Shown: positions 18,850 through 27,102, counted from the first letter of the stretch. The stretch: 43,427 nt of DNA from Ferroacidibacillus organovorans (GCF_001642725.1 NZ_LSUQ01000021.1:1-43427); one strand, 5' to 3'. Numbers and translations: made by a program. Notes: a model not told the origin generated them from the letters alone.

Positions 18850-18877
18850 CTTTTAGCATCCTCTCTGTGTATGTTTT

Positions 18878-19690
18878 TTACAGCACATAGGAATAAGGCA
18901 GCCCAATCGGCGCGTAAGACACCGGCACCCCGGAAATTTTCGGCGTGAGCCATTCCACAAGGTAACGCATGCCAAGCGTCACGCTCGCGAGATGGCCGAC
19001 GACGATCAAGTGAATGGGTGGAGCGTCAGGATGCGCGTACGCGTTTCGATCGCGCACATATTCACACACCTGCCACTCGACCGTTTCCCCAACCACCAAA
19101 ACATCGATCGCGCCCGAAGCGAGAAACGCGAGCTGTTCATCGCCCGCCATTTCCCCGAGCAAAAATCCGATCCGCGAACACCGCGCGTCACGTTCACCAC
19201 ACAGGCGCACCGCAGGGAGATCCAGTCGCTCTTTTAGCTGATCAATCAGTTCCCGCACCAAGAGCGGCGGCAGTTCGATCAGCGGGCCGCGTCGACGCTC
19301 CCAGTAACGCGCATAACCGAGGTGTTTGAGCGTCCCTGCGAGAATGCCGTCCGGTTCATGCGCGCGCCACGCGTCGCGAAAGCGAAAGACCGTGATCTCC
19401 GCGTCTTGCAGTCGCTCAAGCTTGCGGCTTGCGACGGGGTGCACATGCGCACGCTCCCCGCCTCGATCAACGAGATCCACCTCTTCCCCGTAAAAAAGCG
19501 GATCATGCGTGAGAATCAGGTTGGCTCTACGCAGGATTGCCTCGTCGATCACTCCGTTCGTCACCGTCACAGCCGACAAGACGCCTGTGACCCTCTGCGT
19601 CTCATCGCCAATGAGCAAACCGTCTGCGCCTACGTCGCGCGGTGTCGGCATCCTTTGGTAGATCGTCTCAAGCACATCGTGAATCCTCAT
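18878..19690 (-). CDS. NIF3-like (DUF34) dinuclear metal-centre protein
   Basis: 270-residue NIF3/DUF34-family protein. Family features seen are the N-terminal pattern, ANLILTHDPLFYG (metal-binding His of the first motif), SRKLERLQDAEITVFRFRDAWRAH, and VLVVGETVEWQ, the position of the family's GE(T)xxW-like motif. Relatives bind two metal ions; proposed roles include GTP cyclohydrolase-like or metal-chaperone activity, but no function is firmly established. The ATG shares its A with the TAA of the upstream ABC exporter gene (TAATG), so translation is coupled. Its place between an exporter and a peptidase gives no clear functional hint. Confidence 0.85.
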   Translation of the reverse strand: MRIHDVLETIYQRMPTPRDVGADGLLIGDETQRVTGVLSAVTVTNGVIDEAILRRANLILTHDPLFYGEEVDLVDRGGERAHVHPVASRKLERLQDAEITVFRFRDAWRAHEPDGILAGTLKHLGYARYWERRRGPLIELPPLLVRELIDQLKERLDLPAVRLCGERDARCSRIGFLLGEMAGDEQLAFLASGAIDVLVVGETVEWQVCEYVRDRNAYAHPDAPPIHLIVVGHLASVTLGMRYLVEWLTPKISGVPVSYAPIGLPYSYVL

Positions 19691-21519
19691 TACGCAGGGT
19701 CCCCCGCGAGCGCAACGTGCGATGCGTGACGCGCCGCCGCGCTGCCTCCCTGTTGGAGCAGATACATGTTGTAGTAGAGTCCCCGCTTTGCAAGCAACTC
19801 CTGATGCGTCCCGCGCTCCACAATCTCGCCGTGGTGTAACACGAGGATCTGATCCGCATCTTGAATCGTCGAGAGGCGATGCGCAATCGCGATCGTCGTT
19901 CGCCCGTGGCGCATCCGCGACAACGCCTCTTGAATCGCGATTTCTGTCTCCGTGTCGACACTCGCCGTCGCCTCGTCAAGCACGAGAACCTTCGGTTTTC
20001 GCACCATCGTTCGCGCAAACGAGAGTAACTGCCGCTGCCCGGAGGAGAGCGTCGCGCCCCGCTCCGCGACCACCTCCTCGTAACCTTTTGGCAGTCGTTT
20101 GATGAAACGATCCGCCTGTACGAACGCTGCCGCATCCTCCACCTCTTCGTCGGTGAAGTGCGTGCCGCCAAGCCGAATGTTATGCCGCATGTCCCCGACA
20201 AAAAGAAACGGGTCTTGAAGCACGAGACCGATCCGGTTGCGCAACACATCGTCCGGGTACCCGTCAAGTGGAACATCATCGACCAGAATCTGACCGCGCG
20301 TCACCGGGTAAAAACGCATCAACAGGTTGATCGTTGTACTCTTGCCACTTCCCGTGTGGCCCACCAGCGCCACCGTCTGACCCGGAAGCGCTGTAAAGGA
20401 TATGTTTTTCAGCACATCATTTTCCCCGTCATACGAAAAGCTGACGTCGCGAAACTCGATCTTTCCGCGTCCCGTTTCCGGGAACTCGCCCATTTCTTCA
20501 CCGCTCGGCGCCAACTGCGTCTCATCCATCAACATAAAGACGCGCGTCGCCGCCACCAGCGACTGTTGAAACAGATTGAGACGCATCATCATGTTGTTGA
20601 TCGGCTCAAAAAACCGTTCCAGATAATTGACGAACGCATAGAGCACTCCGAGATCCACCACATGGGAGAGCGAACGGACGCCGAAAAACCAAAGCACAAG
20701 CATAAGCGTCATCATGTAGAGCACGTCAACCATCGGTCGCAGCAGCAACCCATTGATCTTGATGTTACGCACGCGCACTTGGCGATACGCCTGATTGATC
20801 TCACCAAACTCATCGCGCAGACGGCGTTCCTGACGCATCGCCTGAATGATGTACATCCCTTGCAGCGACTCGTTGAGTTTGGCATTTAGCTGGCTCAACT
20901 TCTGCCGACTGAGATGGTACACCCGCGTGCTAAGGATGCGATACACCTGCATCAGCGTCGCGATCAGCGGTATAAGCAGCAAGCAAAGTAAAGCCAGATG
21001 AGCATTCAGAAAAAAGAGCGAGATGTAAATCCCCGTCAATAAAAACAGATTCTGAGCAAACGTCGATAGCACACTCATGAACAGATCCTGAATCGCTTCC
21101 GTATCATTTGTGATGCGGGAAACGAGTGAACCTGCGGGCGTTTTGTCAAAAAAAGCGAGCGCCAATGCCTGCACCTTACTGTACACCTCGATGCGAATGC
21201 GCTGAATGATGCGCAGCGCCAGCGTCTGGAACGCGAGAACCTGCAGGAAGTTAAAGGATGCCGTAATGATCAGCAAAACGATATAGAGCGACGCCAATCG
21301 AACGAGCGGTCCAACAGGAAAGTGATTGACCGTCAGATAGTGATCAATGAAATCCTTGATGATCAAGGGGCCCAATACGTCGGTCGCCGTAGCGATCGCG
21401 AGCAGCGCAAACGCGCCAAAAAGAGCCCATCCGTGCGGGCGAAGATAAGACAGCAGCCTCATCAACACCTGGCGATCCGCGCGTTTCATCTCGGCGGATC
21501 CTACTTCAAATTCGTTCAC
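19690..21519 (-). CDS. bmrD: ABC exporter half-transporter, BmrD/YheH-like (catalytic NBD)
   Basis: 609 residues: an N-terminal six-helix exporter domain (about 20-325) and a C-terminal ATPase. Walker A is VGHTGSGKST, the Q-loop is LVLQDPFLF, Walker B with an intact catalytic Glu is VLVLDEATASVD, and the H-loop is IAHRLST. The signature reads LSSGQRQLLSF instead of LSGGQ. This combination (intact Glu, degenerate signature) is that of the BmrD/TM288 subunit of heterodimeric exporters, complementary to the upstream partner. GTG 21519 overlaps the original stop of the partner (GTGA). Residues 1-15 are soluble. It likely exports drugs or lipophilic compounds. Confidence 0.9.
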   Translation of the reverse strand: MNEFEVGSAEMKRADRQVLMRLLSYLRPHGWALFGAFALLAIATATDVLGPLIIKDFIDHYLTVNHFPVGPLVRLASLYIVLLIITASFNFLQVLAFQTLALRIIQRIRIEVYSKVQALALAFFDKTPAGSLVSRITNDTEAIQDLFMSVLSTFAQNLFLLTGIYISLFFLNAHLALLCLLLIPLIATLMQVYRILSTRVYHLSRQKLSQLNAKLNESLQGMYIIQAMRQERRLRDEFGEINQAYRQVRVRNIKINGLLLRPMVDVLYMMTLMLVLWFFGVRSLSHVVDLGVLYAFVNYLERFFEPINNMMMRLNLFQQSLVAATRVFMLMDETQLAPSGEEMGEFPETGRGKIEFRDVSFSYDGENDVLKNISFTALPGQTVALVGHTGSGKSTTINLLMRFYPVTRGQILVDDVPLDGYPDDVLRNRIGLVLQDPFLFVGDMRHNIRLGGTHFTDEEVEDAAAFVQADRFIKRLPKGYEEVVAERGATLSSGQRQLLSFARTMVRKPKVLVLDEATASVDTETEIAIQEALSRMRHGRTTIAIAHRLSTIQDADQILVLHHGEIVERGTHQELLAKRGLYYNMYLLQQGGSAAARHASHVALAGDPA

Positions 21520-21632
21520 GCAGAAACACCTCCGTGCTCAACGATATTCTCCAACTGTTGACGCTCATACATCGCCGCATAGACACCATTTTGCGCGAGA
21601 AGATCCATATGCGCGCCACGCTCCACGATCTA
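21516..21632 (-). pseudogene. Severed C-terminal tail of the BmrC-like gene after an in-frame TAG
   Basis: The partner gene's frame hits TAG at 21632-21630, then stays open for 37 more codons to TGA at 21518-21516, which overlaps the GTG start of the next gene. The tail reads IVERGAHMDLLAQNG and AAMYERQQLENI, exactly what follows the H-loop region in intact exporters. A single base change (for example from GAG, AAG or CAG) explains it. Possible explanations are a recent nonsense mutation, readthrough or a sequencing error. Confidence 0.85.
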
Positions 21633-23273
21633 CCCATCTTCGAGCACGAGAATGAGATCCGCGTGCTCAACCGAACTGAGCCTGTGCGTCGCAATCAAGG
21701 TCGTCGCGGTTTTTGGCTTTTGACGCAGTGCGTGCAAAATTGACGCCTCCGTCGTCGCATCAACCGCTGAGAGCGAGTCGTCAAGAATCAAGATCTCAGC
21801 ATCCATCAGTAGCGCGCGGGCAATCGACACCCTCTGTTTTTGCCCGCCGGAAAGCGTTACGCCGCGCTCGCCTACAACCGTTGCGTACCCGTCGGGAAAA
21901 CGCAGGATATCTTCGTGGATCGCGGCTTGGCGCGCGACGCCCTGAATCTCTTCAAGTGGTGCCGACGCCCGCGCGAATGCGATGTTTTGCGCGATCGAGG
22001 CGGAAAACAGGAAATGGTCTTGCGGGACATACGCAATCGCTCCGCGCAACGCAGAAAGCGTCCACGCGTCAATCGGCTGTCCACCGACGAAAATCTCGCC
22101 TTGCGTTACGTCAAACTCGCGCAGCAGGAGCTTAAAGAGCGTTGTCTTTCCACTCCCGGTGCGTCCGACGATGCCGAGTGTCTGTCCCTGTTTGATTGAA
22201 AAGTGAATGTTTTTTAGCACCGGTTTTTCCGCGTCAGGATACGTGAATTCGTCGAGCGCAAACGCGATCTCACCCGTGGGTCGTCCATCGAGCGTGATCT
22301 CTGCGTCGCGGATGTCTTCCGGCGTGCTGAGCAGCGTCTTAATTCGATCGTCTGAGGCGCGCCCGCGCTCCACGATGTTAAACAGCCAGCCAAACGCGAG
22401 CATCGGCCAGATCAACTGTCCGAGATAGAGCGTAAACGTCGTCAATTCCCCAATCGTCAGTTGTCTGTGAACGACAAAAAGTGCGCCAAAACCTACCGAA
22501 AGCAGGTACGAGCAGCCGACGACAAGCGAGATCGTCGGATCGAACAAGGCGTCAATCCGCGCAACGCGAATGTTTTTTTTCACGACGTCAAGCGACCGCT
22601 CCGCAAACCGCTTACGCTCCACATCCTCTTGCCCAAACGCCTTGATAACGCGAATGCCCGCAATCGTTTCCTGCGTGTATTCTGTAATCTCGGCAAACGC
22701 CTCTTGCGCGATGTGAAAACGCGTGTGCATCATGCGGCCGTAGCGAGACGTCGCAAACGCCATGATCGGCATCGGAATCAGCGTAATGAGCGTCAATTTC
22801 CAACTGAGCGTCGTTGCCATCGTCGTGATGACGACAATTCCCGTAGAAATCGAGTCCACCAGTGTCAGAATTCCGTCCGTCGCAGTCATCTCGACCGCTT
22901 GAACGTCATTGGTTGAGTGCGCCATCAAATCCCCGATGCGATTTTTGTGATAGAATTGCGGCGACATCCTTGTAAAATGTTCATAGAGTTTCTCGCGCAA
23001 TCGCGCCGCCAATTCCATCGCGGACCCGAAGAGAAGAACGCGCCAGATGTAGCGCATGGCGTAGATAAACACAGTATCCACCGCGAGGATGGCCACCCAT
23101 TGAAGAATCATCCCGCGCGTAAGTGTGTGACGGCGCATGGCGTCCATGATCACGCCGACGGCGTGCGGCGGAATAAGACTTAAAATGGCAACACAAAGAA
23201 GCAGTGAAATGCCTGCCGCATAGCGACCTTTGTGCATTTTGAAAAACCACATCAAATCGAGAAATACGCGCAC
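21630..23273 (-). CDS. bmrC: ABC exporter half-transporter, BmrC/YheI-like (degenerate NBD), truncated by TAG
   Basis: About 547 residues before the premature TAG; the full frame to 21516 would add 37 codons. Six membrane helices (about 15-300) precede an ATPase with Walker A VGRTGSGKTT, Q-loop YVPQDHFLF, canonical signature LSGGQKQRVS and Walker B ILILDDSLSAVD, where Asp replaces the catalytic Glu; the H-loop ATHRLSS is present. This is the degenerate-site subunit that pairs with the BmrD-like protein. All catalytic motifs lie before the TAG, so a truncated protein could still fold. GTG 23273 has AAGGGA nine bases upstream; TTG 23279 is an alternative. A candidate leader peptide ends about 20 bases upstream. 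Confidence 0.85.
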   Translation of the reverse strand: MRVFLDLMWFFKMHKGRYAAGISLLLCVAILSLIPPHAVGVIMDAMRRHTLTRGMILQWVAILAVDTVFIYAMRYIWRVLLFGSAMELAARLREKLYEHFTRMSPQFYHKNRIGDLMAHSTNDVQAVEMTATDGILTLVDSISTGIVVITTMATTLSWKLTLITLIPMPIMAFATSRYGRMMHTRFHIAQEAFAEITEYTQETIAGIRVIKAFGQEDVERKRFAERSLDVVKKNIRVARIDALFDPTISLVVGCSYLLSVGFGALFVVHRQLTIGELTTFTLYLGQLIWPMLAFGWLFNIVERGRASDDRIKTLLSTPEDIRDAEITLDGRPTGEIAFALDEFTYPDAEKPVLKNIHFSIKQGQTLGIVGRTGSGKTTLFKLLLREFDVTQGEIFVGGQPIDAWTLSALRGAIAYVPQDHFLFSASIAQNIAFARASAPLEEIQGVARQAAIHEDILRFPDGYATVVGERGVTLSGGQKQRVSIARALLMDAEILILDDSLSAVDATTEASILHALRQKPKTATTLIATHRLSSVEHADLILVLEDG

Positions 23274-23294
23274 AATCAATCGTCCCTTCTTTCA

Positions 23295-23465
23295 TTAGAC
23301 GACCTCAGGCGCATACGAAGTCCGTTTTTGGTTTGGTCCGGGGTTTGGGACAACGGAGGACTGTTCTAGTCTCTGTCGCATTGCGAGGTTCGTTTGAAGA
23401 TATCTGTAGGGTATCACAGATGGTAGCGGTTGCCTACCCACAAACAAGCCTAAGTCTCTGAAAAT
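23295..23465 (-). CDS. Candidate leader peptide (56 codons) upstream of the ABC exporter operon
   Basis: An AAGGAG site at 23479-23474 is followed after eight bases by an in-frame ATT at 23465, then 55 further sense codons and TAA at 23297-23295, some 20 bases before the BmrC-like start. A TAA just upstream (23480-23478) shows that the frame opens only here. The peptide begins (M)FRDLGLFVGRQPLPSV and is rich in Pro, Arg and Gln. The B. subtilis bmrCD operon is preceded by a similarly sized leader, bmrB, whose translation controls expression; similarity in position and size is the only basis for comparison. The ATT start is unproven; the next candidate, TTG 23447, lies 26 bases from the site. 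Confidence 0.4.
   Translation of the reverse strand: MFRDLGLFVGRQPLPSVIPYRYLQTNLAMRQRLEQSSVVPNPGPNQKRTSYAPEVV
23386..23451. other. Three-way-junction RNA fold in the exporter leader
   Basis: An 11-base closing stem (23386-23396 with 23441-23451; one mismatch, one G-T) encloses two hairpins: ATCTGT/ACAGAT (23402-23407, 23416-23421) and GGTAG/CTACC (23422-23426, 23434-23438). The first loop contains GGGTA, which can instead pair with TACCC at 23435-23439, offering an alternative fold. The whole element lies inside the candidate leader peptide (minus strand) and upstream of the divergent dehydrogenase gene (plus strand). It matches no riboswitch class I recognise. Confidence 0.4.
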
Positions 23466-23492
23466 AGGAAGTTCTCCTTACGATGAACGGAG

Positions 23493-24476
23493 ATGATTGT
23501 ATTGCCCATGGACGTTTTATCAACCATCCCCAAAAAACGTTTTCGAGACGCAGGGATCACCCTGCCGCCTGAACTGTCGATTGTCCATCGCGAAGAGGAT
23601 GTGACACCCTATCGTGAGAGCACGTGTCGCGCCGTTCTGTCGCTTCACTCCCATTTCCCAAGCGATGACTATTTGAGCATGCCAAAGCTTGAGATGGTGC
23701 AACTACTCTCGGCGGGCCACGACGCGATTGACGTCGGGCGTTTCGCAAAACGGAACATCATCCTCTGCAACAACCCTGGCGCGAATGCGGACGCCGTCGC
23801 GGAACATATTCTCATGAGCATCCTCTATTTCGCGCGGCGCGTCGGGGAGTGTCAGGCCATTGACTACACCGATGCCTACACGACGCAGCGAAATGCCATG
23901 ATGGGTCCGCTCCTTCGAGACGCGCGGGAACTGCACGTGGGGCTCATCGGCATGGGACAGATCGGCCAAGCGTTTGCAGTGATGGCGCGTGCCCTCTCAA
24001 TTTCGTGTAGCTATACGAGCCGCACGCGACGGATAGACATAGAGGAAGCGCACGGCGCAACTTGGCGCACGCCTGAAACTCTTTTGAATACGTGTGACGT
24101 CATCGCGCTGACCCTTCCGCTCACGCCTGAGACGGTGCACTTCATGAACCGTGCACGGTTTGCGGCGATGAAGGATAACGCGATTTTTATCAATGTGAGC
24201 CGCGGTGCATTGGTTGACCAAGAGGCGTTGGCAGACGCTCTGCGCTCTCGCAAACTCTATGGCGCTAGCACGGATGTCTTTGACCCGGAACCACCGCGTC
24301 CCGACAATCCGCTCTTCCAGCTTCCGCCGGATGTGCGTGCACGACTGCTGTTGACGCCACATCTCGCCGGAATCACCCACCAAACGTGGCGTGAAATGAT
24401 GCAACGCGCAATTTCGAATCTCGCGCGATATGCTGTGGGAAAAGAACCACTGCATCGCGTGAATGATGAAACCTGA
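23493..24476 (+). CDS. D-isomer-specific 2-hydroxyacid dehydrogenase
   Basis: NAD(P)-dependent dehydrogenase of about 327 residues in the D-2-hydroxyacid family. The nucleotide-binding motif is GLIGMGQIGQAF; catalytic residues are Arg in NVSRGALVDQEAL, Glu in STDVFDPEPP and His in TPHLAGITHQTW. NNPGANADAVAEHILM is the conserved region before the cofactor domain. The substrate (glyoxylate, hydroxypyruvate, phosphoglycerate or another) is not resolved; the protein lacks an ACT domain, so it is not a full SerA. The start is uncertain: ATG 23493 preserves the first beta strand (IVLPMDV) but directly abuts CGGAG, while TTG 23502 or ATG 23508 would be better spaced from that site. Confidence 0.88.
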   Translation: MIVLPMDVLSTIPKKRFRDAGITLPPELSIVHREEDVTPYRESTCRAVLSLHSHFPSDDYLSMPKLEMVQLLSAGHDAIDVGRFAKRNIILCNNPGANADAVAEHILMSILYFARRVGECQAIDYTDAYTTQRNAMMGPLLRDARELHVGLIGMGQIGQAFAVMARALSISCSYTSRTRRIDIEEAHGATWRTPETLLNTCDVIALTLPLTPETVHFMNRARFAAMKDNAIFINVSRGALVDQEALADALRSRKLYGASTDVFDPEPPRPDNPLFQLPPDVRARLLLTPHLAGITHQTWREMMQRAISNLARYAVGKEPLHRVNDET

Positions 24477-24552
24477 ACGCAGATCTTCTCGTCTTATGAG
24501 GAGACGCATTCCTTTAAAGGGATGTAACACACTTTCAAAGGAGTCCTAGCGA

Positions 24553-26808
24553 ATGAAGTCAACCAAACAAGCCATGCTCTTTTCTGCATCCATGATCCTT
24601 GCACTCTCTCCAGTCTCACTCAGCCTCGCCGCAACACAAGCGAAACACACAACCATAAGCACAACCCTGTCGATTGCGCGCGCAAAGCAAATCGCCACCA
24701 ACCTCTTTCACATCCCGTCGTACTATGCGATGACGCAGGAAAACTACAACTCAGCGAGTCAAGGAAATCCGCCCAGTTATAATCTTATGTTTACATTTAC
24801 GACGCCCACCCAACAGCAGAATTCGATCAACGTTACTCTGAACGCACAAACGGGTGAGGTACTCAACTATAATCGCTATAATGGTCCCGAGTCTTTTGTG
24901 TTTCCCGTTCCAGAATCGCTCTCGGCTGCAACCCAAGCGGCGCAAGCGTGGGTTAAAAAGCTCTCCCCCACACACGCGGCGCAGCTCACTCTCGAACCAC
25001 TCGCCCCACAAACTGGTACGTCACTCACCCAAGGTGTGCAGTACACGTTTGATTTTGTCCGCATGGCAAACGGCGTACCTGCACCGTTTGACGGCTGCAC
25101 AGTCGTGATCGATCAGAACGGAAATCTAATCAACTATTCGAGTTCTTGGTTAAACCTCCCCTTCCCTTCGGGTAAACCTGCGCTTTCACTGACTCAGGCA
25201 AACGCGCGATACGCGGCTGGACTGCCTTTAACGCTTTCCTATCAACAGAATTGGCAAGGGCAGTCGACGCCCTCCACCGTTCTCGCGTATTCTTTAAATC
25301 CCGGCAGCTATCCGGAATTTTGGAACGCCGGGTATCTCACACAATCGAGTGGCATCGGCATCCCGGTAATTGACGCGCAGACCGGTCAAGTGATTGATGC
25401 AACAGGCAAGGTACATCCAATTCCAACTCAGGCACCCCTGAAACCGCTGGATCCACACGGTGGCCGCGCCGCATTTCTATGGAAGAAAGTCAACTGGACC
25501 GAGCAGCAGGCGCTGCAATTTGCCAAGTCAGCGCTCGGCGTGCCGACAAACTTCAGCCTGACTACATCAAGTCAGGGACAATCCTTCCCTCAGGGCGACA
25601 ACATGTGGAACTTTACGTGGACAAACCCGAAAAATGCCAATGACCAAATCAGCGCGCAAATCGACTCGACCTACGGTGTATTGCAAAGCGCCTACGGCGG
25701 TTCAACAAGCTACAACGGGAAAGATCAATACACTTCGGCGCAACTTTTCGCACGCGCCAAAGCGTTTCTCGCGCGCGTCTTTCCGAACGATCTCGGTTCG
25801 ATCGCTCTCAAGCCAATGACATTTAAAAAATATCCCGGCACCACGACGGATTATCAGATCCAGTTGATTGTAAACGGTCTACCTGACAGCGGAAGCAGCG
25901 GAAGCCTGACGATGAGTGGCGTGACGGGTCAAGTCGCAAACTACTACTCTCCCCTACAATCGTCGAATTCTGGCCCATTCAAATCACCGAAAGGCGCAAT
26001 CTCTCTGCAAGCTGCGCAACAGGCGTGGGTAAAGGCTGCTCCACTCAGTTTGATGTACCTCGAAACACAACCGAGTGGGTATGCACAAGGTACTACGACC
26101 GGACATGTGATTCTCGCGTATGCGCCTGTCGGAAGTCTTGTTTATGGCGGCATGGTCGACGCGTTCACAGGGCAGGTGTTAAACGGTCCGCAAACGCCCG
26201 GATATCGCGGCATCCCGAGCGATATCGTCGGTCTCCCGCAAACGCCAGAGCTTGAACTGCTCGTCAATGATGGCTTACTTTCGGTCGACGCGAATGGACA
26301 CGCGCAGCCGAATGCACTCATGACACGCGCAGCATTCGTAAAGCTGGTCGTCGGCGCCTTTAATCTTTCCCAAGGCGGCACACCGATGATGGCTGGACTC
26401 TCACACGGCATCCAAGCGTCACTCTCCGACGTCTCCTCTGCCAGCCCAGCGTTTAGCGCGATTGTCTCCGCCTACGAAATGGGGCTGCTCCCGCCGGGTC
26501 CGCTGTTTCAGCCTAACGCATTGGCAACGCGCGGATTCGCCGCCACATTACTTGCTCGCGCACTCGGCTACAATGCCCTGCTTGCACACCCGACACTCTT
26601 TCACTTCACGGCGAGCGACGCCGCGTCCATTCCGACGGATCATCTCGCGGCGGATGCGATCGCCACAACGCTTGGCATGTTCCAGTTGCAAAACGGAAGT
26701 TTCATGGACAGCACCCCGATCTCCATCAAAGATGCAGCAGTCGCCGTCGTCTACGGGGCCAACGCCCTCGCAAAAAACGGCCCCTCCCCTATCCGCTTTC
26801 AGGGCTGA
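24553..26808 (+). CDS. Exported YcdB/YcdC-repeat protein with C-terminal SLH-like region
   Basis: 751-residue exported protein. The signal peptide covers residues 1-27 (MLFSASMILALSPVSLSLAA). Several YcdB/YcdC-PepSY-like repeats follow, each with an SIxxAKQIATNLF/ALQFAKSALGVP-like helix and a strand ending in NAQTGEVLNY, DAQTGQVIDA or GVTGQVANYY. The last 190 residues look like S-layer homology motifs (PELELLVNDGLLSVDANG, PNALMTRAAFVKLVVGAF, AIVSAYEMGLLPPG), which would hold the protein on the cell wall. PepSY-like domains often inhibit or chaperone proteases. AAAGGAG lies nine bases before ATG 24553. It stands alone, with its own terminator. Confidence 0.8.
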   Translation: MKSTKQAMLFSASMILALSPVSLSLAATQAKHTTISTTLSIARAKQIATNLFHIPSYYAMTQENYNSASQGNPPSYNLMFTFTTPTQQQNSINVTLNAQTGEVLNYNRYNGPESFVFPVPESLSAATQAAQAWVKKLSPTHAAQLTLEPLAPQTGTSLTQGVQYTFDFVRMANGVPAPFDGCTVVIDQNGNLINYSSSWLNLPFPSGKPALSLTQANARYAAGLPLTLSYQQNWQGQSTPSTVLAYSLNPGSYPEFWNAGYLTQSSGIGIPVIDAQTGQVIDATGKVHPIPTQAPLKPLDPHGGRAAFLWKKVNWTEQQALQFAKSALGVPTNFSLTTSSQGQSFPQGDNMWNFTWTNPKNANDQISAQIDSTYGVLQSAYGGSTSYNGKDQYTSAQLFARAKAFLARVFPNDLGSIALKPMTFKKYPGTTTDYQIQLIVNGLPDSGSSGSLTMSGVTGQVANYYSPLQSSNSGPFKSPKGAISLQAAQQAWVKAAPLSLMYLETQPSGYAQGTTTGHVILAYAPVGSLVYGGMVDAFTGQVLNGPQTPGYRGIPSDIVGLPQTPELELLVNDGLLSVDANGHAQPNALMTRAAFVKLVVGAFNLSQGGTPMMAGLSHGIQASLSDVSSASPAFSAIVSAYEMGLLPPGPLFQPNALATRGFAATLLARALGYNALLAHPTLFHFTASDAASIPTDHLAADAIATTLGMFQLQNGSFMDSTPISIKDAAVAVVYGANALAKNGPSPIRFQG

Positions 26809-26890
26809 GGATACATGTGCTTCAAGCGGATCGCGCACCCGAGCCTGCCTCCAGGACTGCTCGCACATCCGCTTCACAATTACCCCGACA

Positions 26891-26922
26891 GTAAAAGAGC
26901 AGGCGCACGCCTGCTCTTTTAC
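26891..26922 (+). terminator. Terminator after the YcdB/SLH gene
   Basis: A perfect 15-bp inverted repeat (26891-26905 and 26908-26922) with a minimal loop, ending in CTTTTAC; the AAAAG side allows function on either strand. Confidence 0.85.
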
Positions 26923-26961
26923 TTTGAAGCACGCGCATGCGACCGCGGTTCTCGCGCCATT

Positions 26962-26990
26962 TTGCACTTTGGCAACCAAGCCGATATACT
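26962..26990 (+). promoter_or_regulatory. Candidate promoter of selC
   Basis: TTGCAC (26962-26967) and TATACT (26985-26990) are 17 bases apart; the tRNA begins 15 bases after the -10 element, as expected for a stable RNA gene. Confidence 0.6.
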
Positions 26991-27005
26991 AGAGCGAGTG
27001 TTCAT

Positions 27006-27102
27006 GGGGGTGGATGGGGTACTGGTGTCCTTCCCGGTCTTCAAAACCGAGTGGGCGGCACGGGTTGTCGCCGGTGGGTTCGATTCCCACACGCTCCCGC
27101 CA
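27006..27102 (+). tRNA. selC: tRNA-Sec (selenocysteine), anticodon TCA
   Basis: A 97-base gene with the features of bacterial tRNA-Sec. The anticodon loop is CTTCAAA with anticodon TCA (27041-27043), which reads UGA. There is a perfect T arm (GTGGG, TTCGATT, CCCAC, 27074-27090), a long variable arm (27051-27073, GGCGGCA pairing with TGTCGCC), a short D loop with GG (27022-27027) flanked by an extended D stem, and an encoded CCA (27100-27102) after discriminator G. The acceptor pairs 27006-27012 with 27092-27098, with a G-A juxtaposition at the eighth position. Ordinary tRNAs do not have this length and arm pattern with a TCA anticodon. It implies that the organism inserts selenocysteine; selA, selB, selD and any selenoprotein must lie outside this window. 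Confidence 0.92.

Noticed and set aside
21630-21632. TAG as pyrrolysine or the selC-decoded codon
   Set aside because: selC reads UGA, not UAG, and nothing suggests pyrrolysine genes; a mutation or sequencing error is simpler.
23386-23451. Purine, TPP, SAM or c-di-GMP riboswitch
   Set aside because: The three-way shape recalled the purine class, but the conserved loop and junction bases of that and the other classes are absent.
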